The notes under the pieces are model-generated. The model was not told the DNA's origin and did not search any database. It saw only the letters and a program-made list of their open reading frames with translations. Position numbers and translations under genes: made by a program. A stretch of DNA of 64,000 nucleotides from DATJKD01 sp963834855 (GTDB lineage Bacteria; Pseudomonadota; Gammaproteobacteria; Steroidobacterales; Steroidobacteraceae): positions 62,001 through 126,000 of the forward strand of contig CAWIDH010000017.1 of the NCBI GenBank assembly GCA_963834855.1, in the 5' to 3' direction. The stretch's first letter is position 1; each line of letters begins with the position of its first letter. Below are positions 17,645 to 27,388 of the stretch, in pieces.

Positions 17645-19042
17645 ATGTCCGTCGAAACAAGAATCCTATCGTCGGTATCGTCCTCGACGCGCCGCGCGGC
17701 CGTGGCACGAGAGCCGCGCGTGCTGTTGCTCACCTCGGAACTGGGCTACGGTCACGCGCAGGCCGCGAGGGCCGTGGCACTTGCGATCCTGGAGCGCGCG
17801 CCGAATGCGTCCGTGCGGACGCTCGACCTCTGGTCGCTGATGCACGCAAGCGTGGCGGACACGGTCCAGCAAGCCTACCTGCGCCTGGTGCAGGAGTATC
17901 CGGACCTGTACGAGCGCATCTACCAGCTCGACGAGCGCACGTGGCGGCACATCTTCCATGGTGACGAGGCGCCACCGCCGCAGCTGGCCGAGGGCCTGGA
18001 GCGGATCACCGCGATCTTCGCGGATGCGCCGGCGCCGATGCCGCAACTCGGCCCATACGCGCTCGATTGCGCACTGCTGCCCCTGCTGTGCTCGTCGCTC
18101 CCGGGCGGTGCGCGCGGGCTGCCCTGGAACGGCTCGCTGGTGAGGATGCCGTTGCTGAACTGGATCTGGGCGCGGCTCACGCGGCGTCTCGAGCGGCGGC
18201 TGCTCGCGTTCCGGCCGGATGTCGTCGTCGCCACGCAGATGGTACCGGCCGCGCTCCTGTCCTCGGTGAAGGTGCGGCGACGCGTTGCCGTCCCGAGCCT
18301 TGCAGTCCCGACGGACTACGGCGTGCACGACTTCTGGATCCAGCCGGGCACGGATGTGTACTGCGTCGCGCACGATGCGATCCCCGGCGTGCCGCGGCCA
18401 GACCTTGCGTCGGTCTCGGTCACGGGTGTGCCACTGATGCCGGCGTTCGCCCGGCCGACGGCGTGCGCGCAGGCCCGCGCGGACCTCGAGCTCGACCAGG
18501 ACCGGCCCGTCGTGCTGATCATGGGCGGTGGCTTAGGTCTAGGCGTCGACGCGGTTGCGGCGCGGCTGCGTGCGCGACTGCGGGATGCACAGCTCGTGGT
18601 GATCGTAGGGCACAACCAACCGGCGCTCGCCGCGCTCAAGGCACGCGCTGCGACAGGCGGGCGCGAGCTGCGGGCCATCGGCTGGACGGAGGATATGCAG
18701 ACCTTCATCAGCGCGTCGGACGTCGTGGTCGGCAAGCCCGGCGGCCTGACGGTGGCGGAAGTGCTCGCCTGTGGCCGACCACTCCTGGCGACCCACTCGC
18801 TCGGCGGGCAGGAGGGATTCAACGCCCGTTTCCTCGAGCGGCAGCGCGTCGGGCGTGTCGTCTCCGAGGATGACCTTCCCGCGTGCGTTGACTCGTGGCT
18901 CGAGGACAGAGACTGGCTGGCGCGGCTGCAACTGCATGCATGGTCCGTCGGGAGGAGAGACGGGGCCGCGCGAGTGGCTGAGACGGCACTCGAATTCGCG
19001 TGCGCGCCCCTGACCGATCTCGCGGCGGGCGAGAGCGCGTGA
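17645..19042 (+). CDS. MGDG-synthase-like glycosyltransferase (GT28 type)
   Basis: 465 residues from ATG 17645. The N-terminal motif LLLTSELGYGHAQAARAVALA corresponds to the GGGH loop of monogalactosyldiacylglycerol synthases and UgtP. The C-terminal GT-B half has LIMGGGLGLGVDAVA, WTEDMQTFISASDVVVGKPGGLTVAEVLACGRPLL, the nucleotide-sugar-binding signature. These enzymes add a sugar to diacylglycerol at the membrane. It is the first gene of a three-gene unit with overlapping ends (TGATG with the next gene). The relative in Bacillus is YkoN, which also sits beside YkoP. The lipid product here is inferred, not proven. Confidence 0.82.
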   Translation: MSVETRILSSVSSSTRRAAVAREPRVLLLTSELGYGHAQAARAVALAILERAPNASVRTLDLWSLMHASVADTVQQAYLRLVQEYPDLYERIYQLDERTWRHIFHGDEAPPPQLAEGLERITAIFADAPAPMPQLGPYALDCALLPLLCSSLPGGARGLPWNGSLVRMPLLNWIWARLTRRLERRLLAFRPDVVVATQMVPAALLSSVKVRRRVAVPSLAVPTDYGVHDFWIQPGTDVYCVAHDAIPGVPRPDLASVSVTGVPLMPAFARPTACAQARADLELDQDRPVVLIMGGGLGLGVDAVAARLRARLRDAQLVVIVGHNQPALAALKARAATGGRELRAIGWTEDMQTFISASDVVVGKPGGLTVAEVLACGRPLLATHSLGGQEGFNARFLERQRVGRVVSEDDLPACVDSWLEDRDWLARLQLHAWSVGRRDGAARVAETALEFACAPLTDLAAGESA

Positions 19043-19593
19043 TGCAGGCGTTGCGACGCCTTGCGCAAGCCTGCCTCGTCAGGGTCGATGCGACCTATCG
19101 TCGTCGGCACCGGCTGAAGCCGGTGGGCCCGATGCTGTTCGTCGCCCGTGCGCGTTATCCGGGACCCGCGATGCGGTTTGCCGACGGCACCCAGATCGCG
19201 CCTGGCGATGCCTACGGGGCGCTGCATTTCGACAACTCGCGCATCGCTGCGCTGGGCGAGGGCAGTCGCATCCGGACCGGCGTGCGTTTCGGGCGCCTGC
19301 TGCGGCAGTCGTTCCGGCACCTGGCGGACGCGACTCGCGAGGATCCGGCGTTGCGCGACGTCCCGGTCTTTCACGGCGTGACCTGGATCCGCGAGCACGG
19401 CGAGCGCGTCGGCTTCGTTTCGGAACCGCTGCCGCCCGGCGCGAGGCGGCGACTGCTGGCTGCGCATTTCCGCCTGCTGCGCTGGGTGTTCGCGCCGTCC
19501 TTGCGCACCGGCACCGTCGATGCGCCCGAGCCGCGCATGTTCTGGCTCACGCGCGCCGACCTGCTCCAGAACTTCGGCCGGGGCCAGCGATGA
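19042..19593 (+). CDS. YkoP-like domain protein
   Basis: 183 residues. Its ATG overlaps the stop of the glycosyltransferase by one base, and it ends inside the start of the deacetylase, so translation is probably coupled. It contains the conserved segment GDAYGALHFDNSRIAALGEGSR and a following basic helical part that I recognise as like the YkoP/YkoP-domain proteins found next to, or fused with, polysaccharide deacetylases. No signal peptide or membrane helix is evident. Biochemical function is not known. Its position between a lipid glycosyltransferase and a deacetylase suggests envelope glycolipid or polysaccharide work. Confidence 0.6.
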   Translation: MQALRRLAQACLVRVDATYRRRHRLKPVGPMLFVARARYPGPAMRFADGTQIAPGDAYGALHFDNSRIAALGEGSRIRTGVRFGRLLRQSFRHLADATREDPALRDVPVFHGVTWIREHGERVGFVSEPLPPGARRRLLAAHFRLLRWVFAPSLRTGTVDAPEPRMFWLTRADLLQNFGRGQR

Positions 19594-20249
19594 ACGGGCC
19601 GAAAATTGGCTCGGAGCCAGTGTTTCGAAAATTCGGCTCAGAGCCGAATTATCGAGAGCCGAGTCGCGGAGTGCCGAGTTTCGGGCGGGTCTACCTGACC
19701 TTCGACGACGGGCCGGACGTCGAGTGGACGCCGCGCGTCCTGGACGTCCTCGCCACGGCACAGGCGCGCGCGACCTTCTTCGTCGTGGGTCGGGCGGCGC
19801 AGGCGGCCGCGGCGCTGATGCGCCGCATCGCGGCGGACGGCCACGAGGTCGGCAATCACACGTACAGTCATCGGCATCCGTGGACGATGGGCGAACCCGC
19901 GGCCCGCCGCGAGGTGCGTGACGGCGCAGCCGCGATTTCGGATGCGCTCGGCTGCGCGCCGCGTTACTACCGTCCGCCGCATGGCCGCATGCGACGCTGC
20001 ATGGTCGACGAAGCCCGGCGCGGCGGGCAGACAGTTCTGCTGTGGAGCCTGAGCGCGATCGACTGGGGACCCCTGGGCCGCGCGCCGGGCATCGCGGCGC
20101 GGCTCGGTAACGTTGCGGCCGGCGACATCGTGCTGATGCACGACGGGCACCGCAGTCGCAATCGGCCGGACGAACTCTTGCGCGCACTGCCAGGCTTTCT
20201 CGCGAACCTGCGGGAACGGACCCTGACGCCGGCGGCGGTCGCCTGCTGA
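19590..20249 (+). CDS. Polysaccharide deacetylase (NodB/CE4 family)
   Basis: 219 residues. CE4 motif 1 is TFDDGPD (catalytic and metal Asp), motif 2 is HTYSH (two metal His), motif 3 is RPPHG, and the late motif DIVLMHDGH carries the last catalytic His. These enzymes remove N- or O-acetyl groups from chitin, peptidoglycan or other polysaccharides using a divalent metal. The start overlaps the previous stop (ATGA). The first 27 residues (MNGPKIGSEPVFRKFGSEP...) are unlike the family and are encoded by a pair of palindromic elements; the conserved domain begins after them at residue 33. No signal peptide is visible, so action on a cytoplasmic or lipid-linked substrate is possible. Confidence 0.85.
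   Translation: MNGPKIGSEPVFRKFGSEPNYREPSRGVPSFGRVYLTFDDGPDVEWTPRVLDVLATAQARATFFVVGRAAQAAAALMRRIAADGHEVGNHTYSHRHPWTMGEPAARREVRDGAAAISDALGCAPRYYRPPHGRMRRCMVDEARRGGQTVLLWSLSAIDWGPLGRAPGIAARLGNVAAGDIVLMHDGHRSRNRPDELLRALPGFLANLRERTLTPAAVAC
19607..19650. repeat. GSEP palindromic element, pair, inside the deacetylase gene
   Basis: Two palindromes. The first has core TGGCTC-G-GAGCCA (19607-19619). The second spans 19630-19650 with 10-base arms and a central A (core CGGCTC-A-GAGCCG). Centres are 27 bases apart. Read in the gene's frame each core encodes Gly-Ser-Glu-Pro. The same core occurs as pairs at 33.9 and 45.2 kb. Confidence 0.8.
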
Positions 20250-20379
20250 GGCGGCGCCCGGACCGTCAGGACCGAGGTTTCGTCGGCGCATGGCACGTGC
20301 ATCCTGAAGGGACGATTGTCGTACACTCGCCGCGCAACCAAGCTCAAGCTTCGACGGCACATGATCACTGGCAGGTCAG

Positions 20380-21327
20380 ATGATTGAGTTCACGTCCGGC
20401 GCGGTTGCCGGTTCCGCGAAACGGGCGCAACTCATCGACGGCCGGGCCACCGCTGCCAGGGTCCGTGCTGCCGTTGCGCGGCAGGTCGCGGGTCTACGCG
20501 AGCGACATGGCCTGACCCCGGGCCTGGCGGTCGTTCTCGTGGGTGGCGATCCCGCCAGCGAGATCTACATCCGCAACAAGGCGCGGCAGACCCGCGAGGC
20601 GGGCATGCGCTCGTTCGAAACCCGGCTCCCGGCGACCGCATCGCAGGCCGAGTTGCTCGAGCAAATCGCGCGGCTGAATGCCGACCCGACTGTACACGGC
20701 ATCCTGGTCCAGCTGCCCCTGCCGCGGCAGATCGAGGAACCCGCGGTGATCGACGCGATTGCGCCGGAGAAGGACGTGGACGGCTTTCACGTCATCAACA
20801 CGGGCCTGCTGGCCGCACGCGGCGCCGGGATCATTCCCTGCACTCCACTGGGCTGCCTGATGCTGCTGAAGGAGCACCTGGGCGACTTGACCGGGCTGCG
20901 CGCCGTGGTTCTCGGTCGGTCGAACATCGTCGGCAAACCAATGGCGCAATTGCTGATACGCGAGCACTGCACGGTAACCGTCGCCCATTCGCGCACGCGC
21001 GACCTCGCGGAGGTATGTCGCAGCGCGGATATCCTGGTTGTCGCCGTCGGCCAGCCTCGCCTGGTCAAGGGCGACTGGATACGCCCCGGGGCGACCGTGA
21101 TCGACGTCGGCATCAACCGCATCAGCCTGCCGGCGTCGGATGGACCCCGCGAGCGGCTGGTGGGCGACGTCGATTTCGATTCAGCCGTGCAGGTGGCGGG
21201 CGCCATCACGCCGGTTCCCGGCGGCGTCGGGCCAATGACGATCGCCTGCCTGCTGCGCAACACCGTCGTCGCGGCCTGCGCGCAGCATGGCCTCGACGCG
21301 GACGGTCTCGATGACACTGATGCCTAG
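20380..21327 (+). CDS. folD: Methylenetetrahydrofolate dehydrogenase / methenyl-THF cyclohydrolase
   Basis: 315 residues, slightly longer than typical FolD because of short extensions at both ends. Catalytic Tyr63 and Lys67 lie in SEIYIRNKARQ, the folate segment is VQLPLPRQ (residues 110-117), the NADP loop is GRSNIVGKP (179-187) and the C-terminal signature is PVPGGVGPMT. The enzyme interconverts 5,10-methylene-, methenyl- and 10-formyl-tetrahydrofolate in the cytoplasm. The next gene is fhs, so the pair handles formate and formaldehyde-level carbon. A second, better matched start is not obvious. Confidence 0.95.
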   Translation: MIEFTSGAVAGSAKRAQLIDGRATAARVRAAVARQVAGLRERHGLTPGLAVVLVGGDPASEIYIRNKARQTREAGMRSFETRLPATASQAELLEQIARLNADPTVHGILVQLPLPRQIEEPAVIDAIAPEKDVDGFHVINTGLLAARGAGIIPCTPLGCLMLLKEHLGDLTGLRAVVLGRSNIVGKPMAQLLIREHCTVTVAHSRTRDLAEVCRSADILVVAVGQPRLVKGDWIRPGATVIDVGINRISLPASDGPRERLVGDVDFDSAVQVAGAITPVPGGVGPMTIACLLRNTVVAACAQHGLDADGLDDTDA

Positions 21328-21412
21328 GCAACCACGCCGCGGCGCGATTCACCGCGTCGTCGTTACGCGGCACGACAAGAGCAAGACGACCAGAGCAAGA
21401 AGGCGCAACTCC

Positions 21413-23041
21413 ATGAAACCGATTGTCGACGTCGCGCGTACGCTGGGCATTGACCCGGCCGACCTCGAGCCCTACGGCCATTACAAGGCCAAGCTCCGCC
21501 TGAAGGCCTTCAGGGACCGGCCGCGTCGCGGCAAGCTCGTGCTCGTCTCGGCCATCACGCCCACGCCTGCCGGCGAGGGCAAGACGACGACGTCGATCGG
21601 CCTCGTGCAGGGACTGGCGAAGATCGGCGTGCGAAGCGCGGCCGCATTGCGCGAGCCAAGCCTCGGCCCCGTCTTCGGCATGAAGGGCGGCGGGACGGGC
21701 GGCGGCGCCTCGGAAATGGTGCCGATGATGGACATCAACATGCATTTCAACGGCGACTTCCACGCCGTGTCGAGTGCGCACAATTTGCTCGCCGCGCTGG
21801 TCGATAACTATCTGCACAACGGCAATCCGGGCGCGCTCGATCCGCGGCGCGTGTCCTGGAAGCGCGTCATCGACATGAACGACCGCGCACTGCGCGACAT
21901 CGTCATCGGGCTCGGTGGGCGCACCGAAGGCATTCCACGCGAGACCGGGTTCGACATCACGGCAGCCAGCGAGGTGATGGCGATCCTTTGCCTCGCCGAC
22001 GGCATTCCCGATCTCAAGGCGCGGCTCGGGCGCATCGTCGTGGGCTACCGCGCCGACGGCACGCCGGTCACGGCGCAACAGGTCAACGCGGTGGGCGCGA
22101 TGTCCGCGCTCCTGAAGGAGGCGATCAAGCCGAACCTCGTGCAGACGACGGAGGGCGTTCCGGCCTTCGTCCACGGAGGGCCGTTCGCAAACATCGCGCA
22201 TGGCACCAACAGCATCACGGCCACGCGGGCAGCGCTCTCCTATGCCGACCTGGTCGTGACCGAAGCAGGTTTCGCCTTTGAGCTCGGCGCGGAGAAATTC
22301 TTCGACATCAACTGCCGCTACGGCGGTTTCGCCCCGGCCTGCACGGTGCTCGTGGTCACCATCCGCGCGCTCAAGATGCATGGCGGCCAGCCGCTCGCCG
22401 ACGTCGGCCGGCCCGACGTTGCGGCGATGGTCGAGGGCCTCTCGAACATGGAGAAGCACATCGAGAACATCCGCAGGTTCGGCCAGCCCTGCGTGGTCGC
22501 GATCAACCACTTCCCGCCCGACACGGCGGAGGAGATCGCCACGCTGAAACGGCACTGCGGCCTGCTCGGTGTGCAGGCGGTGGAGGCGAGGCCCTTCAGC
22601 GAGGGCGGCCGGGGCTGCACGGAGCTCGCCGAGGTCGTGCGCGACCTGGCAGCGCAGAGCGAGCCGAAGTTCACCCCGCTCTACGACTGGAACGCGCCGA
22701 TCGAGCAGAAGATCGCCACGATCGCCACCGAGATGTACGGCGCAGAGGCGGTCGACTACACGTCGCGAGGCCGGCGCGATCTCGAGCACCTGGAGAAGGC
22801 CGGCTTCGGCAAGCTGCCCGTCTGCATCGCGAAGACGCAGCAATCGCTGTCGGAAAACCCGGCGCTGCTCGGCCGTCCAAAGGACTTTCTCGTGACCGTG
22901 CGCGAGATCCAGCTCGCGGCAGGTGCGGGCTTCGTGATTCCCATCACCGGCGAGATCATGCGCATGCCGGGGCTGCCGAAGGTCCCGGCGGCGGGCCGGT
23001 TCGACCTGAGCGACGACGGCGAAATCGTCTTCGACGGGTGA
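21413..23041 (+). CDS. fhs: Formate-tetrahydrofolate ligase
   Basis: 542 residues from ATG 21413 (MKPIVDVARTLGI), close to the usual 550-560. The ATP loop TPAGEGKTTT is at residues 51-60; GMKGGGTGGGASEMVPM and the C-terminal PITGEIMRMPGLPK are family signatures. The enzyme makes 10-formyl-tetrahydrofolate from formate and ATP. It is about 85 bases after folD and probably co-transcribed. This route can assimilate formate made by demethylation reactions, such as those suggested for the 4-10 kb operon. Confidence 0.96.
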   Translation: MKPIVDVARTLGIDPADLEPYGHYKAKLRLKAFRDRPRRGKLVLVSAITPTPAGEGKTTTSIGLVQGLAKIGVRSAAALREPSLGPVFGMKGGGTGGGASEMVPMMDINMHFNGDFHAVSSAHNLLAALVDNYLHNGNPGALDPRRVSWKRVIDMNDRALRDIVIGLGGRTEGIPRETGFDITAASEVMAILCLADGIPDLKARLGRIVVGYRADGTPVTAQQVNAVGAMSALLKEAIKPNLVQTTEGVPAFVHGGPFANIAHGTNSITATRAALSYADLVVTEAGFAFELGAEKFFDINCRYGGFAPACTVLVVTIRALKMHGGQPLADVGRPDVAAMVEGLSNMEKHIENIRRFGQPCVVAINHFPPDTAEEIATLKRHCGLLGVQAVEARPFSEGGRGCTELAEVVRDLAAQSEPKFTPLYDWNAPIEQKIATIATEMYGAEAVDYTSRGRRDLEHLEKAGFGKLPVCIAKTQQSLSENPALLGRPKDFLVTVREIQLAAGAGFVIPITGEIMRMPGLPKVPAAGRFDLSDDGEIVFDG

Positions 23042-23174
23042 AGGAGATCGGCCGGCGCTGCCGCAGCACTGCAAGGCAGGGCGGAGGCGCAGCGCCCGAC
23101 GCGCTCTTCTCGAAATCGCACCATTCCAATGCTATAAGTTCCGCGGGCATCGAGCAGCCGAAGAATTCACGCCA

Positions 23175-25368
23175 GTGAACTTCTTTATCAGGGAGCTCAG
23201 GCGGCGCAACGTCGTGCGGGTCGCGATCCTGTACGCGATCGTCGGCTGGCTGGTGCTTCAGGTCGCGGACCTCGCGATGCCGAGGCTCGGCATCCCGCCG
23301 TGGGGCGTCTCGCTGGTCATCATGCTCGTCGTGCTCGGTTTTCCGCTCGCGCTCGTGCTCGCGTGGGCGTTCGAGGTGACGCCGGAGGGCATCAAGCGCA
23401 CCCACGAGGTCGAGCACCACGAGTCGATCACCCACCTGACGGGCCGCAAGCTCGACTTTCTCATCATTGGCGTGCTGGCGGCAGCACTGCTCTTCGTCGT
23501 CGTCGACAGCTATGTGCTGCGCGAGCGAGGCATATCCAGGACGAAAGCGCCGTCGGCTCAGTCCGGCGCAACGCTTACCTCCATTGCGGTGCTGCCCTTC
23601 GTCGACATGAGCCAGGCAAAGGACCAGGAGTACCTGACCGACGGCATCAGCGAGGAGCTGCTGAACGTGCTCGCCCGCGTCGAGGGCTTCAAGGTTGCGG
23701 GCCGCACCTCGGCCTTCGCCTTCAAGGGACGCGACGACGACCTGCGCACGATCGGCCAGAAACTCGGCGTCGAGAACATCCTCGAGGGCAGCGTGCGCAA
23801 GCAGGGCGACCGGATCCGGGTGACCGCGCAGCTCGTCAAGGCAGCGGACGGGTATCACCTGTGGTCAGACACCTACGATCGGCAGCTGGGCGATGTCTTC
23901 GCCATCCAGGACGACATCGCGCGCCAGGTCGTGGGTGCCATCCGGCGGACGCTCGGCAGGGACTCGGCCACGCAGGCGGTGGCGCTTCCGGACGAGCAGC
24001 GCCCGACGTCCAACGTCGAGGCCTACACCCATTTCCTCCGTGGTCAGCACCTGCTGCGCCCGCGTGAACGCACCGGCATGGAGGCGGCGCTCAAGGAGTT
24101 CGAGCGCGCCGTCGCGCTCGACCCGGCTTTCGCGCGGGCGCATGTCGGGATCGCCAACAGTCTTGCGCTCCTCGTCAATTACAGGCATCGCGACCTCGGC
24201 AGCGCCGAGCAACGGATCGAAGAGGAGCTTGATCGGGCACTCGCGTTGCAGCCGGACCTCGGGGAAGCGCTCGCGGTGAAGGCCGATCGTTCTCGCGGAG
24301 AAGCTCGCCCCGGCAGAGCGAACAGATCCCGCTCCTGGAGCGCGCGACCGCGGCGAACCCGAGCGACTCGCAGACACTGGTCTGGCTTGCACAGTCGTAC
24401 GGCGAGATCGGTCGTGCCGAGGACGAAATGCGCACCTATGCGCGTGCCTACGCTGTCGATCCACTCGCGCCGATCCTGCTCATGAACTACGCCCTGGCGA
24501 GCGATAACTACGGCGACCCGGAGACGGCGCAACGCCTGGTCGACGAACTGGCTGCCGTGCAACCCGGATCGATGATCCTGTTCAATACCCGCGCACAGTT
24601 GGGCGGTCGGGCCGGGCGATTCGACGAGTTCATTCGCTGGACAGCGGCACAGGCCAGGCTCGACCCGGAGAATGCGGGCGCCTGCGAGAGCCTTGCGTTT
24701 GCGTACTCGGGGCTGGGCGATGCCGCTGCGGCGCGGCGTCATGCGGCACGGCTGACGGCTCTCGCTCCCGGCAGCGCTCGTGAGCTGACAACCCGGATAG
24801 ACCTGAACGTGCACGAAGGTAGACTCGCCGACGCGGCTGCGCTGATCCGGACGGGCAACCGCCGATTCGGCTCCGAGCCTGGAATTTCTGCGTAGCCGCG
24901 CCGCTGTACGAGACCGCGGCGGGCGAATACGAGCAGGCGCTTCAGACACTGCTGGCCGCCATGCCGACTTTCGGTGCACGGCAGCCGGACGTCAGCAATT
25001 TCATCGCTTTTCTCGACTCGCCAAGGGCCATGTTCCTCTACCGACAAGGCGGCAACGAGGCGCAGGCGGACCGGATCGCCGGTTCCGCCGTGAGATACGC
25101 GGACACGGCACTGAAGCCGACCAAGGGACCGGAACGGGGTTTCTCGTTGACGATCCGGGCGCGGATCGCGGCGGTATCGGGCGATCGTGCCGGGGTCATC
25201 GCCAACCTCCAGCAGCTCCACGATACCGGGGGGTCTCCGCCCGCCTGGCTAGCGGGCGAGCCCTGGTTCAAGCCATATCTCGGGGATGCGCAATTTGCAG
25301 GCTTGCTCGCGAAGTTCGATGCGCGGCGCGCGGAGTGGCGGCGCCAGCTTGCGGCGGAAGGGCTCTAG
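23175..25368 (+). pseudogene. TolB-N-like / TPR signalling protein, two frame breaks
   Basis: Begins with GTG 23175: MNFFIRELRRRNVVRVAILYAIVGWLVLQVADL, two membrane helices (another at LDFLIIGVLAAALLFVVVDSY), then a periplasmic FlgO/TolB-amino-terminal-like domain (SIAVLPFVDMS... EYLTDGISEELLNVLA... VENILEGSVRKQGDRIRVTAQLV). TPRs follow. The frame breaks near 24290-24310, continues one frame over (ERATAANPSDSQTLVWLAQSYGE...), and breaks again at about 24879, right after a GGCTC-C-GAGCC core. It resumes (WNFCVAAPLYETAAGEYEQ...) and ends at 25368. All three parts are coherent TPR sequence with no internal stop. This architecture is common in high-GC Gram-negatives, sometimes fused to adenylate cyclase or DNA-binding domains; neither is present here. 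Confidence 0.75.
24866..24887. repeat. Possible single, degraded GSEP palindromic element
   Basis: Core GGCTC-C-GAGCC with flanks ATTC on the left and TGGAATT on the right. It encodes Phe-Gly-Ser-Glu-Pro in the TPR gene's frame, the same phase as the other coding copies. It directly adjoins the second frame break. A chance match is possible. Confidence 0.35.
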
Positions 25369-25431
25369 TCGATGATGGCCGGCCGCATACGAACGATTCG
25401 GCGGTCGCCGACGATGCCCAGGCGCGTATGA

Positions 25432-27111
25432 CTAGGGCGAGTGGGTGGGATCGGTCAGCGACTCACCGAGTTCCAGGGAACCAGCAAGCTGCCCCGTCGT
25501 CCCAGTCTGGCGCTCGATCATGCGGCGAACGCGCGGCACCTCGGGACCGCGATGCAACGTGCGAAGGCGTTGCGGCACGACTGCATCGTCCTGCGTCATT
25601 CGGTTGGTGTGGCGAATGTAGTCCAGCCACGTCGGCGTCTCGTAGCGTTCGATCCACACCTGCGGATCCGCGAGATCGCGCAGCAACCGCCAGTTGAGCG
25701 CCCCGTCGCGGCGCCGGATGCGTCGCCGCTCAGCCATTGCTGCGAGGAACTCCTCGATGTCGTCGGGACGGATGATGTATTCGATCGTGATCACCACCGG
25801 GCCGCTGCGCCGCTCGATGGGCACAGCGATGTTCGGCTCTTTCCACTGACGCAGCGGGTCCAGGTTGAGCCTGTCGGTCTGCGACAGCGGCAGCCAGCGT
25901 CCCAGCGCCGCGCAGACGAGCATCACGATCGCAGCCGCGACCAGTGCCGAGCTGATGCCTTCGTTTGCTGCGACGACGCCCCAGAGCCAGCTTCCCGCGG
26001 CGAGGCCGGCGAATGCGGCCATCTGGTAGATCGACAGGGCGCGCGCGACGACCCAGCGCGGAGCGGACATCTGCACCGTAACGTTGAAAGTCGACAAAGC
26101 CAGCACCCAGCCTGCTCCGGCCACGAGCATCACTGCCATCGTGATCGGCAGATGACTGCTCACGCCGGCGATCGCCGCGGCGATGGCAGAACTCACGGAG
26201 GCGGCGCGCACGATCGTCTCCGTCGACAGCAAGCGCCGTAGCCGCGCAGTTCCAACGGCACCGGCAACGGCGCCTGCTCCAAAAGCGCCAAGCAGAAGGC
26301 CGTAGGTCAGCGGCCCGCCATCGACCATGTGCTTGGCGATCAGCGGCATCAGGGCCAGCACCGCACTCGCCCCGACACCGAAGAGAGCGCATCGGGCCAG
26401 GACGGCCCGAATCGCGGGAGACATCGCGACGTAGCGAAGACCCGCTGCGACCGCGATTCCAAGCGTTTCACGTGGCAGCAATCTCGGCTCCGGCGGCGGG
26501 CGCCACCGTGCCAGCACCACGATCAGCGGTAGATAGCTGGCCGCGTTCACGGCAAACGCCGCAGCAACTCCCACGCCCGCAACGATGATGCCGCCGATCG
26601 CAGGCCCGACGCTGCGCGCAATGTTGAAGCCCATGCTGTTGAGTGACACCGCACCCGGCACTTCCACGCGCGGCAGCATGTCTCCGACGGATGCCTGCCA
26701 CGCCGGAGCGCTGAAGGCCATCCCGCATCCGATCAGGAACGTGAAGAGCAGCAACAACCAGGGCGTGATCACATCGGCCCAGGCGCACACCGCGAGCGCG
26801 ATCGACACGACGAGCATGAAGACCTGCGCACCCAGCATCATGTTGCGGCGGTCGACATTGTCCGCAATCGCGCCGGCGGCGAGCGCCAGCAGCACGATGG
26901 GCAGCGCGACCGACGCCTGCACGAGGGCGACCATGGCTGCCGACTCAGCAATCGACAGCATCATCCAGGAAGCGCCGACGGACTGGATCACGGCGCCGAC
27001 ATTGGAAAGCGTGCTGGCGCCCCAGACAGCCCGGAAGACCGGGTACCGCAAGGGCGACAGCGCAGAGAGACGCGCCGGCGTATTCACAGGATCCGGATCG
27101 ACTCGAGCCAT
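25432..27111 (-). CDS. MFS exporter (MFS_3 type) with C-terminal ABM/NIPSNAP-like domain
   Basis: 559 residues from MARVDPDPVNTPARLS at 27111. Eleven to twelve membrane helices are evident, beginning FRAVWGASTLSNVGAVIQSVGASWMM, with the motif DNVDRRN between helices 2 and 3, as in the EntS-like MFS_3 group that exports enterobactin and other small molecules. After the last helix comes a soluble domain of about 120 residues (VVITIEYIIRPDDIEEFLAAM... VWIERYETPTWLDYIRHTNRM) that has the fold signature of antibiotic-biosynthesis-monooxygenase-like dimers and is known at the end of this MFS group. Substrate unknown. The region 27112-27388 between it and the divergent cytochrome gene shows no further gene. 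Confidence 0.83.
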   Translation of the reverse strand: MARVDPDPVNTPARLSALSPLRYPVFRAVWGASTLSNVGAVIQSVGASWMMLSIAESAAMVALVQASVALPIVLLALAAGAIADNVDRRNMMLGAQVFMLVVSIALAVCAWADVITPWLLLLFTFLIGCGMAFSAPAWQASVGDMLPRVEVPGAVSLNSMGFNIARSVGPAIGGIIVAGVGVAAAFAVNAASYLPLIVVLARWRPPPEPRLLPRETLGIAVAAGLRYVAMSPAIRAVLARCALFGVGASAVLALMPLIAKHMVDGGPLTYGLLLGAFGAGAVAGAVGTARLRRLLSTETIVRAASVSSAIAAAIAGVSSHLPITMAVMLVAGAGWVLALSTFNVTVQMSAPRWVVARALSIYQMAAFAGLAAGSWLWGVVAANEGISSALVAAAIVMLVCAALGRWLPLSQTDRLNLDPLRQWKEPNIAVPIERRSGPVVITIEYIIRPDDIEEFLAAMAERRRIRRRDGALNWRLLRDLADPQVWIERYETPTWLDYIRHTNRMTQDDAVVPQRLRTLHRGPEVPRVRRMIERQTGTTGQLAGSLELGESLTDPTHSP

Positions 27112-27388
27112 CGAGAGACCGTCAACGGCGCTCCTGCCGAAGATTCGCACGGGGCTTACCGGCCGATCGGACTCGGCCGGGTGAAGTATAGAGGCCAAGC
27201 CGACGCACGACGCGAGGAGGCGCGACGACAGCTCCGCGCGCTGGCCTGGAGATACCGGGCGGCAAACACGCCCGGCGACCCTTTGGTAGACTCACCGGCG
27301 CGAGCCTGATCCCTTCGCACGGACAACGAGATCGGCATGGAAGCTCACGGCGTCGCAGCGCGACGGCACGCCACGACCTTGGGCGATC

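Noticed and set aside
23042..23174. Promoter ahead of the TPR gene (TATAAG near 23134)
   Set aside because: A -10-like box is present, but no convincing -35 at the right distance.
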